64,000 nt of DNA from Gottfriedia endophytica (GCF_017814275.1 NZ_JAGIYQ010000004.1:306685-370684); one strand, 5' to 3'; counted from the stretch's first letter, positions 26,454 through 36,323 are shown. Notes: generated by a model from the letters alone, not told the origin. Translations and numbers: made by a program.

Positions 26454-26561
26454 GTGCCAGTATTCGAAAAGATTAATTTGATCTGTCAATTAGTACATAC
26501 TATAATTGACCTCATTTTAATCATTTTTTCTATTTTAAACTTTATGAAAAACAATAATTAG
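26454..26561 (+). CDS. putative type I toxin-like 35-aa hydrophobic peptide, copy 2
   Basis: Same length and start as the peptide at 19817: MPVFEKI start, a hydrophobic middle (LICQLVHTIIDLILIIFSIL) and a KNNN tail. Substitutions between the copies are conservative (L/I, E/D, I/C) and many are silent, so selection on the protein is likely. The 3' region (ACGGTTGGCATATA, CATCAACTTCA, GCTACTAGGGAGTATGC) is also conserved. Lies alone in a ~790-bp gap between lgt and the ferredoxin gene. Confidence 0.7.
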   Translation: MPVFEKINLICQLVHTIIDLILIIFSILNFMKNNN

Positions 26562-26650
26562 TCCCACTAGACAGAAAAAAGTGTTTCAATAGGGTAAGGA
26601 GAATACGGTTGGCATATAATCAAAAGTGCATCAACTTCAATGCTACTAGG

Positions 26651-26677
26651 GAGTATGCTGCCAGTTTGCATACTTCC
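26651..26677. terminator. hairpin at the 3' end of toxin unit 2
   Basis: AGTATGC / GCATACT stem followed by TTCCTTTATA; equivalent to 20010-20037. Confidence 0.55.
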
Positions 26678-26912
26678 TTTATATCAAGTATAGTCAATTG
26701 AAATTGAATGTATTCATTATGGAACTTTATAAATAGTTTATGAAAAACATAGATATGCTGTTTTTTTTAGAATCTTAAAGGTATATTAATGGTTTTAGTA
26801 GAAGATTAAATATAAACTATTTAAAAGACGCCAATCTTTTTATGTCTAAAATGTATAATAAAGGGCGATAAATAAGATTGAGATAAATCACATCAATTAG
26901 GAGTGAATGAAA

Positions 26913-27236
26913 ATGCCAAAAGTAACTGTAGTAGGTCATGGAACATTTGAAGTTGAAAAGGGAACAAAGCTAACATTAGCATTAGAAGATAATGGTGTAC
27001 ATATTCTTCATCGTTGCGGAGGAAATGCAAAATGTACAACTTGTCGTGTCGAAGTGCTTGAAGGAGATTTTCATGAGTTAACAAGTGTTGAACAGCAAGC
27101 ATTTTCAGCAAAGCAGATAGAGGATGACAATTTACGTTTGTCTTGTCAAGTTCGTGTCAATGACGATGTAACAGTAAAACCAGTTATGACAGTTGAAAGC
27201 TCTGGCTTAGAGGCAGGCCCTAGACCGGTAGAATAA
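26913..27236 (+). CDS. plant-type [2Fe-2S] ferredoxin
   Basis: A 107-aa electron carrier. Cluster ligands C35, C41, C44 ('HRCGGNAKCTTCRVEV') and C78 ('LRLSCQVRV') are all present in the C-x5-C-x2-C spacing of 2Fe-2S ferredoxins. The ATG at 26913 is preferred because AGGAG is 9 nt upstream; the ATG at 26907 is only 3 nt from it. Monocistronic. Confidence 0.92.
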   Translation: MPKVTVVGHGTFEVEKGTKLTLALEDNGVHILHRCGGNAKCTTCRVEVLEGDFHELTSVEQQAFSAKQIEDDNLRLSCQVRVNDDVTVKPVMTVESSGLEAGPRPVE

Positions 27237-27238
27237 AG

Positions 27239-27271
27239 AGTGAAACTTCCTAGCGAAGTTTCACTTTTTTT
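27239..27271 (+). terminator. intrinsic terminator after ferredoxin
   Basis: AGTGAAACTT / AAGTTTCACT stem followed by TTTTTT. Confidence 0.9.
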
Positions 27272-27298
27272 GTTCTGAAATAGTATAGAAATATACCC

Positions 27299-27340
27299 AA
27301 CATTAACGAGCAATAGGACTCCACTAATAGAGTTTTGACT
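27299..27340 (+). repeat. decayed dispersed repeat B
   Basis: ACATTAACGAGCAATAGGAC then TCCACTAATAGAGTTTTGAC aligns along its length with the 7512 copy, with many substitutions. Confidence 0.55.
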
Positions 27341-27344
27341 CTAT

Positions 27345-28040
27345 TTATTTTATAGGAAAAGTAATATTCTCAGTTTTTCCATCTGTATTTTTTTTAAATA
27401 GTAGATTGATGTTTTTTCCGTTTAAGGTAAAGGTACCAGTTCCATTTTTTGAAGGATCATCTGTATAAGCATATGTGAAAGTTATTTTGTTTTTTTCGAC
27501 ATTTTTAATCGTTCCATTAAAGAAAATTTCTTGTCCATTACCTGTTGGCTGATACCCTAGCCAAATTTTTCTGTTTAGATTATGTAAACCAATTATATAG
27601 TATTCAGGTTGCTCAGAGTGTAGCTCATAATCATCCGTATTTAGAATCTCATTGACTATGAATGGTTCTGTTTTCCGAAGAGGATTGATTTGTTTTTCTG
27701 GTGCTTTTATGAATTTAATATTTGGTGTAGAACTAATATAATTGTTATATGCTGATTCATATCCGTATTCTCTTAAAGAATAAGCTCCGTATTCTTGTCC
27801 TTTTTTTGCAGTGCCTGCCTTGACTAAATCACCATTTTCATTTTGTTTGTTTATGGGTGTATCTTTTAAAATGACAACTTTTCCTATCATTCTACTATTT
27901 AATGAAACTTTACCCCATTTTCCACTTTTTGGTTCCGTTGTTGTTTCGGCAGTATGGTGAAATGATTTATAAAGTAAAATGGCACCTATACTTAATACGG
28001 CTACTACAACAATGCTGATTAGTAAACTAAATTTCTTCAC
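27345..28040 (-). CDS. hypothetical membrane-anchored extracytoplasmic protein
   Basis: A 231-aa protein: N-terminal TM/signal anchor (residues ~4-25, FSLLISIVVVAVLSIGAILLY), then a hydrophilic beta-rich domain ending 'GTFTLNGKNINLLFKKNTDGKTENITFPIK'. No family recognised. GTG start preceded by AAAGGAGG. The 5' leader holds a terminator directly after the promoter (28071-28105), implying regulated read-through. Confidence 0.65.
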   Translation of the reverse strand: MKKFSLLISIVVVAVLSIGAILLYKSFHHTAETTTEPKSGKWGKVSLNSRMIGKVVILKDTPINKQNENGDLVKAGTAKKGQEYGAYSLREYGYESAYNNYISSTPNIKFIKAPEKQINPLRKTEPFIVNEILNTDDYELHSEQPEYYIIGLHNLNRKIWLGYQPTGNGQEIFFNGTIKNVEKNKITFTYAYTDDPSKNGTGTFTLNGKNINLLFKKNTDGKTENITFPIK

Positions 28041-28063
28041 TAAGTTAATCCTCCTTTACTAAA

Positions 28064-28105
28064 TAAAAAAAGACACACCTAAACAAAGTTTGTCTAGATG
28101 TGTCT
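28064..28105 (-). terminator. terminator within the 5' leader of the 231-aa gene
   Basis: Minus-strand stem AGACACATCTAGACAAA / TTTGTTTAGGTGTGTCT (28071-28105) followed by TTTTTTT. A minus-strand -10 TATAAT lies at 28120-28125, so transcription would start about 10 nt before the hairpin. Confidence 0.75.
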
Positions 28106-28579
28106 CTTGATGTAGATAAATTATACTATACATCAAATTATGTTAAATGAGTAAAATTACCTTTTTATATTCCGTATAGAGTATGAATAAAAATAGGTAA
28201 TCGAAACTTACTCTTAAGATTAAACATTCTTAGTTGGTGCTACATACTTTTTCCTTTTAAAACTTATGTGGTTAGTATTTTGAAAAAATAAATAGCTGGA
28301 ATATAAATAAAATGGATAAAAAATACAATTGAATATTTTTTCATAAAAATAAATAAATATACTTGATTACAGATTGCTTTCTAGTAAGTAAAATTCCTAA
28401 TTGATAGGGTGAATACCGAAATAATTTATAGAATTATCTTAATATTTAAATACATTAAAAGAGTGTAAGTTTTTTATTAAAAATTATTTTCAAAATGACA
28501 ATTCCTTTAACTCTCTCTGTTTTATCCGAAGTAATGTATGAAGTATTCATCTCAGGGGAGCTGAAAAGGAGATTAGGGA
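28106..28579. other. divergent promoter region
   Basis: AT-rich. Minus-strand promoter for the 231-aa gene near 28120-28145; on the plus strand TTTAA...CCGAAGTA (28508-28537) is weakly sigma-D-like and could serve the chemoreceptor gene. Nothing else seen. Confidence 0.4.
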
Positions 28580-30550
28580 ATGAAGAAGCTAAAAATTCGC
28601 ACGAAATTATTATTGTTTTTGATATTTATTTTAGTTGTTCCAAGCATTATGATTGGTCTGATTTCTTATAATAGTGCTAAAAACAAGCTACAACAAAATA
28701 TTATTAAAAGTGCAACTGAGAACGTAACATTATTAAATAGATCTGTACAAGACACAATTTCTAGCCACTATGAACTAATAGACTTTCTATCTCACAAGAT
28801 TAATAAAAGTATGTTTGAAGAGAAAAATACGTCGATATTGACGGAGAATTTTAAGGACTTAGTAACGACACATAATGAGGTTAGTTCGGCTTATACTGGT
28901 ACAGAGGATGGAAAAATGTTTCAATATCCTTATGAAAGTATGCCGGCTGGCTATGACCCAAGAACGAGAGATTGGTACAAAAAAGCAAAGGAACATCAGG
29001 GTGAGATGATTATTACGAGCCCATATGAAGATGCATCAACAAAGTCACTAATCGTAACGATCGCTAAAGAATTACCAGATGGTAGCGGCGTTGTAGCATT
29101 AGATATTCAATTGAATGAATTAAGAAAAGTAGTATTAGATGTAAAAATTGGTGAGCATGGCTTTCCAATGATCTTAGATGATCATCAAAAAGTAGTTATT
29201 CATCCAACTCTTAAACAAGGATCAACATTACCTAATAACGTCATTAATCCTATTTTTAATAGTGAAAAAGGTCAATTTTCTTATACACTCAATGGCACTC
29301 CGAAAGAAATGGTATTTGAAACGAATAAAATAACCGGATGGAAGATATCTGGAATCATTCAAGATGATGAGTTCAAGCAACAAGCTAACCCAATCTTAAT
29401 GACGACCGTATATGTAGTAATAGCATTTATCTTAGTTGGTGCGGTGATTACATTCTTTATTTTAAGGATGATCATAAATCCAATTAATCAATTAATAACA
29501 GTTACAGAACAAGTAAGTAATGGGGATTTAACTGTTCGAGTTCCAATTAATTCAAATGATGAGTTTGGAATATTAGGTAAAGCATTTAATCAAATGATTA
29601 ATTCGCTCCTTCAATTGATTAATAAGATAAATTTTACTTCACACAGGCTAACAGAATCGTCTGAAAATCTAGCTCTAACAATTGAACAAGTAAAAGATAT
29701 TACGAAAGAAATGAATAACTCGATGGAAGTCATGTCCCGTGGAGCAGAAGTTCAAATGACAAGTACGAAAGAGTCTGCAGTAGCAACTGAAGAAATCGCA
29801 ACAGGTGTACAGTATGTTGCTGAAAAACTCTCAGTAGCCAGTGAATCTTCAACAGATGCAACCAAAAATGTTGAAGAGGGAAGTGTACATATACAAAAAG
29901 GAATTTCTGAGATGGAAAGCATTCACCATTCAGTTGAGCATAGTTCAAGCTTAGTCCAAGAGTTAGGAAAAAAATCTGAAGAAATTAATACGATTATTAA
30001 TGTGATTAACTCAATTTCTGAACAAACAAATTTACTTGCATTGAATGCTTCTATAGAAGCTGCACGAGCTGGAGAGCATGGTAAAGGGTTTGCAGTTGTA
30101 GCACAAGAAATTCGTAAGTTAGCTGAAGGATCTAAGACTTCTACAGTTAAAATTTCAGAAATCTTGTCGAGCGTTCAAGCTGAAACCAATTTAATCATTG
30201 AGGCGATGGAGCAAGAGAAAACCAAAACAATCAATGGTTTACATGCAATAAAACAAACAGGTGAGAAGTTTACTCAAGTATCGGAGTCAATTTCTAAGGT
30301 GAATCAACAAATTCAAGAAGTATCAGCAACATCAGAACAAATTTCAGCCGCAACAGAAGAAGTAACAGCTTCTTTTACTGAAATATCACAAATTGCAACC
30401 GAATCGTTCCAATCAACTGAAGCAGCTGCAAATGAATCGAAAGAACAACTTAAAATGGCTGAAGAGATTAATAGTAGTGTAAATGAATTAGCAAAATTAG
30501 CAATTGAACTAAAAAAAGAAATTGAGTCATTTAAGACTGAAGAGGAGTAA
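28580..30550 (+). CDS. methyl-accepting chemotaxis protein with dCache sensor
   Basis: A 656-aa chemoreceptor. TM1 ~9-30; extracytoplasmic dCache_1 domain ~35-270 with the ligand-pocket signature '[38 protein letters not shown]'-type region ([13 protein letters not shown]); TM2 ~275-300; HAMP; signalling tip '[34 protein letters not shown]'. dCache receptors of this form in Bacillus (McpB/C type) sense amino acids. Strong ribosome site (AAAAGGAG). Own terminator at 30573. Confidence 0.94.
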   Translation: MKKLKIRTKLLLFLIFILVVPSIMIGLISYNSAKNKLQQNIIKSATENVTLLNRSVQDTISSHYELIDFLSHKINKSMFEEKNTSILTENFKDLVTTHNEVSSAYTGTEDGKMFQYPYESMPAGYDPRTRDWYKKAKEHQGEMIITSPYEDASTKSLIVTIAKELPDGSGVVALDIQLNELRKVVLDVKIGEHGFPMILDDHQKVVIHPTLKQGSTLPNNVINPIFNSEKGQFSYTLNGTPKEMVFETNKITGWKISGIIQDDEFKQQANPILMTTVYVVIAFILVGAVITFFILRMIINPINQLITVTEQVSNGDLTVRVPINSNDEFGILGKAFNQMINSLLQLINKINFTSHRLTESSENLALTIEQVKDITKEMNNSMEVMSRGAEVQMTSTKESAVATEEIATGVQYVAEKLSVASESSTDATKNVEEGSVHIQKGISEMESIHHSVEHSSSLVQELGKKSEEINTIINVINSISEQTNLLALNASIEAARAGEHGKGFAVVAQEIRKLAEGSKTSTVKISEILSSVQAETNLIIEAMEQEKTKTINGLHAIKQTGEKFTQVSESISKVNQQIQEVSATSEQISAATEEVTASFTEISQIATESFQSTEAAANESKEQLKMAEEINSSVNELAKLAIELKKEIESFKTEEE

Positions 30551-30572
30551 AGTAAAACGTTAAACTAAAATA

Positions 30573-30610
30573 ACAAGTCATCTATTATATGGATGGCTTG
30601 TTATTTTTTT
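30573..30610 (+). terminator. intrinsic terminator after dCache chemoreceptor
   Basis: AATAACAAGTCATC / GGATGGCTTGTTATT (one mismatch) followed by TTTTTTT. Confidence 0.88.
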
Positions 30611-30720
30611 GTCCACTTTATTCCAAAAATATTAAATATCTAGTAGAATCATAGTATTACTTTTAATGAAATTTAATACTAACTATATATATTCGCATAG
30701 AAAGGAGTTTGTATCTTTGG

Positions 30721-32055
30721 ATGAGTGAACAAACGATCGTTTTTGAAAAACCAAATATAAGTAAAAGTAGAAGCCATATTAAAGAAAATAAAAAGAAAGT
30801 ATTTCAGTGGGTACCTAAACGTCCGAATCGAATAAGTTTATTGATAGGAATAGGAATTGTCTGTTTAATTGGGATCCATTTGCTAATGCGTTCAATGTAT
30901 TCACCAGAACATACAGTAAAGGTGTTACAACGGGCAGTTGAAGAGCATCAAATTAATAAAGTGACTGATATTCTTGAAAAAGGTGGCACTTCTGCTTCGT
31001 TAGATGATCAATCTGTAAAGTTGTTTACACAATATTTGAAGGATACTGATTTGGTGAATCACCTAACTGATTTAGTAACGAATTATAAAAATGGTAAAGG
31101 TGTATTAAAAGATCACAATGGAAACAAGATTTTAACATTGCAAAAAGGTGGAAAATTTTTAGGGCTTTATCAAAAGTATTCTATTTCCGCAGAGCCGTTT
31201 GACTTAGTGCTTAATTCACCAATCGATGGCGTAGGTATTGAGTTAAATGGAAAACGGACGAATTCAACTATAAAGGATGGAGAAATTACTTTTCATAGAT
31301 TATTACCAGGTGAGTACCAAGTAAAAGCATTTTTCCAAAATGACTACAGTACCTTAAAAGAGAAAGACGAATTAAATTTCGCTACTGCAACGAATAATAA
31401 ACTAGTAAAAGATCTAGAATTTAATGCAGATTATGTAGAAATCTATTCAAATGAGCCTGAAGCCGTGCTATTAATCGATGGAAAAAATACAGGAAAGAAA
31501 ATTGTAACTGGTGAGAAATACGGGCCGTTTACTTTAGATGGAAAAACAATGGTATCTGCACAGGTTGAACGGGATGGTCAAACAATTAGAACAAAAGAAG
31601 TACCAGTAACTGGAAAATATGTTGATTTGTTATTTGAACCTGCGGAACCTAAAAAGGCACCAGAACAAGAAAATAATGGTTTTTTCTCTAGTATAAAAAA
31701 TTTCTTTTCAAAATATCTTCCAGGTTCAAGCTCATCGGATAATAATTTAGAGGAAAAGCAGTTAATTAATGGTCTTTTTGATCATAATAGTCAACCTTTT
31801 CTCCAGTCGACGGATTATCAACAAATGATTAACAAACAAGGCTCTACTCAGAAACTACTACAGTTCTCAGTGATTGATTCCAAACAAGATGATGCGGGGA
31901 TGGAAATTAAGACACAAGAACAATATGAGATTACAGATAAATATGGAAATACAAACCAGAAGAAGTTTGAAATTCTATATCGCTTTGTAAGAGAAGACAA
32001 TCAGTTGAAACTGACAAACATTGAAGAAGTTAAAGATGTAACGAATAATGAATGA
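30721..32055 (+). CDS. TcaA/YvbJ-like membrane protein
   Basis: A 444-aa protein with a ~45-residue basic cytoplasmic N-terminus, a single TM (~46-65, ISLLIGIGIVCLIGIHLLM) and a large outer region. It shows the TcaA-type modules: 'EHTVKVLQRAVEEHQINKVTDIL', 'FDLVLNSPIDGVGIELNGKR', 'VEIYSNEPEAVLLIDGKNTGKKI' and an NTF2-like C-terminal domain. Many relatives begin with a zinc ribbon; that is absent here. TcaA proteins affect glycopeptide susceptibility and wall homeostasis in Staphylococcus. ATG 30721 is 13 nt after AAAGGAG, so a slightly different start is possible. Confidence 0.75.
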   Translation: MSEQTIVFEKPNISKSRSHIKENKKKVFQWVPKRPNRISLLIGIGIVCLIGIHLLMRSMYSPEHTVKVLQRAVEEHQINKVTDILEKGGTSASLDDQSVKLFTQYLKDTDLVNHLTDLVTNYKNGKGVLKDHNGNKILTLQKGGKFLGLYQKYSISAEPFDLVLNSPIDGVGIELNGKRTNSTIKDGEITFHRLLPGEYQVKAFFQNDYSTLKEKDELNFATATNNKLVKDLEFNADYVEIYSNEPEAVLLIDGKNTGKKIVTGEKYGPFTLDGKTMVSAQVERDGQTIRTKEVPVTGKYVDLLFEPAEPKKAPEQENNGFFSSIKNFFSKYLPGSSSSDNNLEEKQLINGLFDHNSQPFLQSTDYQQMINKQGSTQKLLQFSVIDSKQDDAGMEIKTQEQYEITDKYGNTNQKKFEILYRFVREDNQLKLTNIEEVKDVTNNE

Positions 32056-32090
32056 AAGTGATTAATTAAGACATCTATTTAAGACTAAAG

Positions 32091-32134
32091 CTTTCTAGCT
32101 CCAACGTCACCCTTGGACGTTGGAGCTAAGAAAG
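32091..32134. terminator. strong hairpin between convergent genes
   Basis: CTTTCTAGCTCCAACGTC pairs with GACGTTGGAGCTAAGAAAG (one bulge). No long T tract, but it sits between convergent genes and could end both. Confidence 0.7.
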
Positions 32135-32148
32135 TTAACTTCCTGTCT

Positions 32149-32433
32149 TTAAGACAAATACCCTTTTTCCACTAGAATATTTTTTGACTCTTCATCTGCA
32201 GGTACATAGCCACTTAAAAGTTCCTTTTTAATATAAATCCCATTGTAAAAGAACGCAAAAATGATGTTTGTGAGACTACAAAAAATGATTTGTAATACAA
32301 ATTGTATGAGTGCCCATTTCCAATCCCCACGAAGTAATGCAGGAAAAAATCCGAAAAAAAGCGTTGTCCAACTAAAACCAAATTTTATATTTTTTAATAC
32401 TCCTGTTTTAGGTTCTTTTAATTTTACATGCAT
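32149..32433 (-). CDS. small membrane protein, HrgC-like
   Basis: A 94-aa protein with the motif '[30 protein letters not shown]' and a second hydrophobic stretch '[25 protein letters not shown]'. The GFSWT-FFGFFP-RGDW pattern is shared with small proteins annotated HrgC in bacilli and clostridia; their function is unknown. No partner genes. Confidence 0.65.
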   Translation of the reverse strand: MHVKLKEPKTGVLKNIKFGFSWTTLFFGFFPALLRGDWKWALIQFVLQIIFCSLTNIIFAFFYNGIYIKKELLSGYVPADEESKNILVEKGYLS

Positions 32434-32638
32434 TAGTTTTACTCCAACGTGTTTTCAATTAGTATGGAAAATAGGAAGAATTATATGCGAATAAATGGAA
32501 TTACTTTTTCTAAATTATTACTTTTATCTCATTTTCATCTCAAATTAATGTTGTTTAACTTCAAGTCTTTATTTAAAGTTATTTTCCGTTATAATGAAGA
32601 GGAATAGACATAGTAAGGAGATGTAATAGAAGTAACTA

Positions 32639-33238
32639 ATGATGACATTAATTAAACGAATTATTATATTCTTATTTGTATTCATTGCTCTCGTTTTATT
32701 CGGGTTGTACCGATATTATATAAATGATGTATTACGTTATGAACCTCTAATTCATGAAGACCTCAAAGCAGTTGGGCTAGAAGAATATACCCCGTTATTA
32801 TTAGGATTGGTGATGCAGGAAACAAAGGGAAAAGGTAGTGACCCTATGCAAGCATCTGAATCACTAGGACTAGCCAAAGAAGCAATTAAAGATCCCGAAA
32901 AAAGTGTTCAACAAGGTGTAAGGCATTTTTCAGATGTGTATGCTTATGGGCAAAAACAACATGTTGATTTAGCCACTATTGTTCAGAGTTATAATATGGG
33001 AATATCATATATTGATTATGTAAAAAATCATGGTGGTCATCATACACAAGAACTTGCAAAAAGTTTTTCATTAGCAAAGGTTAAAGCAAATCCAAATCTA
33101 TACACTTGTAAGAATAATCCTAATAATTTCCGATATCCTTATTGTTACGGGGATTTTACTTATAGTGAGAAAGTATTGAAAAAAGCGAAATATTTTGAGC
33201 TATATGAGAAAATAAAAGATCGATTAAAACAAAATTAA
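32639..33238 (+). CDS. lysozyme-family peptidoglycan hydrolase, membrane-anchored
   Basis: A 199-aa protein with an N-terminal TM (residues ~5-25, IIIFLFVFIALVLFGLYRYY) and an extracellular lysozyme-like domain of the Lysozyme_like (CwlT N-domain type) family: 'YTPLLLGLVMQETKGKGSDPMQASES' contains the catalytic Glu (MQE), followed by 'IVQSYNMGISYIDYV' and 'YCYGDFTYSEKVLKKA'. Acts as a muramidase on the wall. Ribosome site is unusually far (AAGGAG ~17 nt upstream), so translation may be weak or the start may differ. Confidence 0.85.
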   Translation: MMTLIKRIIIFLFVFIALVLFGLYRYYINDVLRYEPLIHEDLKAVGLEEYTPLLLGLVMQETKGKGSDPMQASESLGLAKEAIKDPEKSVQQGVRHFSDVYAYGQKQHVDLATIVQSYNMGISYIDYVKNHGGHHTQELAKSFSLAKVKANPNLYTCKNNPNNFRYPYCYGDFTYSEKVLKKAKYFELYEKIKDRLKQN

Positions 33239-33276
33239 CTCTAGGAAAGTAATAATTTCCTAGAGTTTTTTTATGG
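33237..33276 (+). terminator. intrinsic terminator after lysozyme gene
   Basis: AACTCTAGGAAA / TTTCCTAGAGTT followed by TTTTTT. Confidence 0.9.
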
Positions 33277-33279
33277 TTA

Positions 33280-33403
33280 GGACTTTTGTCGAATTTTATA
33301 TGTTTCAGGAAGATTACATCTTCAGAAAACAAAACAATTTTCTATTTTATCCGATATAATATTTATAATGAGAGATTAATAGAATAAAGGACTTTTGTCG
33401 AAT
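33280..33403 (+). promoter_or_regulatory. two Spo0A-box-like direct repeats upstream of the 910-aa hydrolase
   Basis: GGACTTTTGTCGAAT occurs at 33280-33294 and 33389-33403. Each contains TTGTCGAA, the 0A-box consensus. A TATAAT lies between them near 33355. Confidence 0.55.
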
Positions 33404-33479
33404 GAAATTATTTTCATCAGGTCATTCAGCATAAGTTTTCATAAAAAATTTTACTATACATAAGGAAGGGGAGTAATTG

Positions 33480-36212
33480 ATGGAAAAGTTTTCATGGAAA
33501 CGTATGGGGAAAAACGTTCTTGCTAGCGTAACAGCATTGACGGTTGCCTGTTCCCTTGTGCCAAATGTTCGGGCAGCAAGTATAAACGGAATCAGCCAAA
33601 CAGCTTCAGGAAAATGGACTGCCACTTATTATAAAGGAGCTAGTTCTAGTGGTAAACCGCTCGTTTCTACATTCATTTCGCAAACAGGAACAAGTCTAAC
33701 TCAAAATTTAGGCTTAAAAAGTCCTGTTCCTAACAAAGTACCAGTAAATAATTTCTCAGCTAAATTCAATAAAAATATGAATTTATCACCAGGACTATAT
33801 TCAGTTCGAGTTAAAGCGAATGATGTGATGAAGGTACTGATTGATGGGAAAGTAGTTCTTAACCAAACAAAAAACGTAGGTAACAAAGAAAATAGCGTTT
33901 CTGTTGCTCTTACAAACAAAAATGGAAGTACTTCTCACGCGGTTGAGCTTCGCTATGCAAATCAAAAAAGTCTTAATAATTTTTCCTTTTCTATTGATCC
34001 TATTTTTTCTAGTTTTTCAAAGGATTTACCAAACGTAGCATATAACTGGGGACTTAATCGACCAACAGAAGCAAAATCAGTTAATTTTCAAGCAACCTAT
34101 AATCAATCACAAACTGTGCCATCTGGTGATTATGTGTTAGAAACATATGCCGATGGGCCGATAATTGTTAAAAATGGTTCTCAATATTTAGTCAATCAAA
34201 TTAAAGATGTACCAAATCATTGGGCATCAATACCACTTGTAAGTAAATCAGGAAAACAAAGTATTATTACTACATATGTCCATACAAATGGAAATGCCGC
34301 CGTGTTCAGTCATCTAGTCCCATTCTCTTCTTATTTAGGATATTACTATAATAATCCTAATCTATCAGGTGCTCCAATTGCAGCTAAGATCATATCACCA
34401 ACTGGTAAAACAATGGATTTACAAACAACTTATGGAAGTGGATCTCCTTTGAAAAATATCAAGGCAGATGGTACTTCAGCAAAATATTTAGTTACAAAAC
34501 GCTTAAAAGCTGGAAGCTATACGCTTAATGTTACTTCAGATAGTGGCGTACGTGTTTATGTTGATGGTAAGCAAGTACTTAATCAGTGGACAAAACGCAC
34601 TAATCGTACTGATGCTGCCACGTTTACAGTTTCTAACGGAACAGCTTCTAGTTTAAAAGATGTTCATAGAATTGAATTACAAACAGTGGATATCAATGCT
34701 GTAAAAAATATTAAATTTACTATTGTTCCTAAGTCTGTAGATCCATCTCCTAAACCGGATCCAAACCCTGGAACAGATCCAACGAAACCGCCGGTAGATC
34801 CAACAAAACCACCGGTAGACCCAACAAAACCGCCGGTAGACCCGACAAAACCACCGGTAGATCCAACAAAACCACCGGTAGATCCAACAAAACCGCCGGT
34901 AAACCCACCTAAGCCACCAGTTACATTACCTTATACTGTGGCAAAAGTAGGCACTGATAAGAAAGTCTCTGCTATTAAAACATATCAGACATATGATGAA
35001 GCAGTTCAACAAGCGAAGTCACAAAATGCAAATGCAGTTATGAAGAACAATAAATATATTTGGGTTAAAAGTGGATTTGGATATACAAACGATAGTTCAG
35101 CTGCTACACAAAATATCTATCAAACTAATAAAATATCAAGTAAAGAAATATTAACTTACTTTTCAAAGGGTACAGAAGTTAAAATACTTGATACTCAGCA
35201 AGATGTTGTCAAAGTACAGCACTTAAATTTAATTGGATATATGAGAAAGTCAGATCTTGACTTATATCCAACAGAGATTGCTCCTAAATCGTATTATTCG
35301 TTAGATAGTAGGGGTAATTTATATCATAATTACTATATAAATGGAAAGTTGTATAAATATTTATATCGAAAAGCGCCAGCGGGTGTTTCAGCGAATAAAG
35401 ATGGTACTGTCAATACAGAAGATGGTATTCATTTTGGCACAACTGAAAGTTACTCATATTTTGATTATCTATCATTGCACACTGTTTCAAATGTCACTGA
35501 CGTTGATATCGATAATTTTTTGAGGGCTACGACAGAAACTACTACTAAAGGAATTTCTCCTCTTTATGGTTTAGGCTGGAAATTTAAAGAGGCGGAAGCA
35601 ACTTATGGCGTAAATGCATTGGCTATTATCGCTCATACAATCTTAGAATCAGATTATGGCAGAAGTAAATACTCACTAGATCGTTTTAACTTATTTGGAA
35701 TTGGTGCAGTAGATAGTAATCCAGATTTAGCAAAGCCTTTTAATTCATTTGAAGATTGTATTGATTATTATGCACAGTCTATGATAAATCAAAAATATTT
35801 AAAACCTAATTATTTTGGTTTTTACATAGGTTCCTATTTTGGAGATAAAAGTGGTGGATTTAACGTAAAATATGCATCTGATCCATATTGGGGACGTAAA
35901 ATTGCCAGTTTGATGTCTCAAATTGATGCATTTTCTGGGTCGAAAGATTATCAGAAACGCTATCAAATTGGAATGGTGAAAACTGATACATTAAATGTTC
36001 GATCTAAACCAGTTGCAGATTCATCAGTAGCACCGATTTTATACACAATGACAAAAGGTAAAGCATTTACCATTTTAAAAACTGTTACTAACGATAACGG
36101 TGATAAATGGTACCAAATCGCAAATGATAAACGTAATGCAGATGGTACAGATGCAGGACCAGCCTATGTTAGTGCTTCTGAAGCTTACAGCAGAATTCTA
36201 AATACGAATTAA
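33480..36212 (+). CDS. secreted multi-domain cell-wall hydrolase (PA14-like modules, Pro-rich linker, SH3, glucosaminidase, SH3)
   Basis: A 910-aa exported protein. Signal peptide ~1-35 (ending VRAAS). Residues ~40-420 hold PA14-like carbohydrate-binding modules ('WTATYYKGASSSGKP', 'LGYYYNNPNLSGAPIAAKI', 'GSYTLNVTSDSGVRVYVDGKQVL'). Residues ~425-480 are an extended linker of P-V-D-P-T-K-P repeats. Then an SH3-like region, a mannosyl-glycoprotein endo-beta-N-acetylglucosaminidase domain ('YGVNALAIIAHTILESDYGRSKYS', with Glu as likely catalytic residue, 'NLFGIGA') and a C-terminal SH3 ('TDTLNVRSKP'). The PA14-like part is homologous to that of the amidase at 45236. ATG 33480 follows GGAAGGGGAG. 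Confidence 0.88.
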   Translation: MEKFSWKRMGKNVLASVTALTVACSLVPNVRAASINGISQTASGKWTATYYKGASSSGKPLVSTFISQTGTSLTQNLGLKSPVPNKVPVNNFSAKFNKNMNLSPGLYSVRVKANDVMKVLIDGKVVLNQTKNVGNKENSVSVALTNKNGSTSHAVELRYANQKSLNNFSFSIDPIFSSFSKDLPNVAYNWGLNRPTEAKSVNFQATYNQSQTVPSGDYVLETYADGPIIVKNGSQYLVNQIKDVPNHWASIPLVSKSGKQSIITTYVHTNGNAAVFSHLVPFSSYLGYYYNNPNLSGAPIAAKIISPTGKTMDLQTTYGSGSPLKNIKADGTSAKYLVTKRLKAGSYTLNVTSDSGVRVYVDGKQVLNQWTKRTNRTDAATFTVSNGTASSLKDVHRIELQTVDINAVKNIKFTIVPKSVDPSPKPDPNPGTDPTKPPVDPTKPPVDPTKPPVDPTKPPVDPTKPPVDPTKPPVNPPKPPVTLPYTVAKVGTDKKVSAIKTYQTYDEAVQQAKSQNANAVMKNNKYIWVKSGFGYTNDSSAATQNIYQTNKISSKEILTYFSKGTEVKILDTQQDVVKVQHLNLIGYMRKSDLDLYPTEIAPKSYYSLDSRGNLYHNYYINGKLYKYLYRKAPAGVSANKDGTVNTEDGIHFGTTESYSYFDYLSLHTVSNVTDVDIDNFLRATTETTTKGISPLYGLGWKFKEAEATYGVNALAIIAHTILESDYGRSKYSLDRFNLFGIGAVDSNPDLAKPFNSFEDCIDYYAQSMINQKYLKPNYFGFYIGSYFGDKSGGFNVKYASDPYWGRKIASLMSQIDAFSGSKDYQKRYQIGMVKTDTLNVRSKPVADSSVAPILYTMTKGKAFTILKTVTNDNGDKWYQIANDKRNADGTDAGPAYVSASEAYSRILNTN
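34782..34913 (+). repeat. 24-bp tandem repeat encoding the Pro-rich linker
   Basis: About six units of GATCCAACAAAACCACCGGT-type sequence (plus 4 nt) encoding D-P-T-K-P-P-V; third-position differences between units. Confidence 0.85.
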
Positions 36213-36221
36213 TAATGTGAA

Positions 36222-36254
36222 AAAACCTGATAGTTTTGTCTATCAGGTTTTTTT
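36222..36254 (+). terminator. intrinsic terminator after wall hydrolase
   Basis: AAACCTGATAG / CTATCAGGTTT then TTTTT. Confidence 0.88.
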
Positions 36255-36281
36255 GTACATCAGTCTAATAAAATAGGAAAC

Positions 36282-36312
36282 GAAAAAAAGCAGGTGCGAA
36301 AGGGGCACCTGC
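36282..36312 (-). terminator. terminator of the subtilase gene
   Basis: Minus strand AGCAGGTGCC / GCACCTGCT followed by TTTTTTT. Confidence 0.88.
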
Positions 36313-36323
36313 TAGTTTAATAA

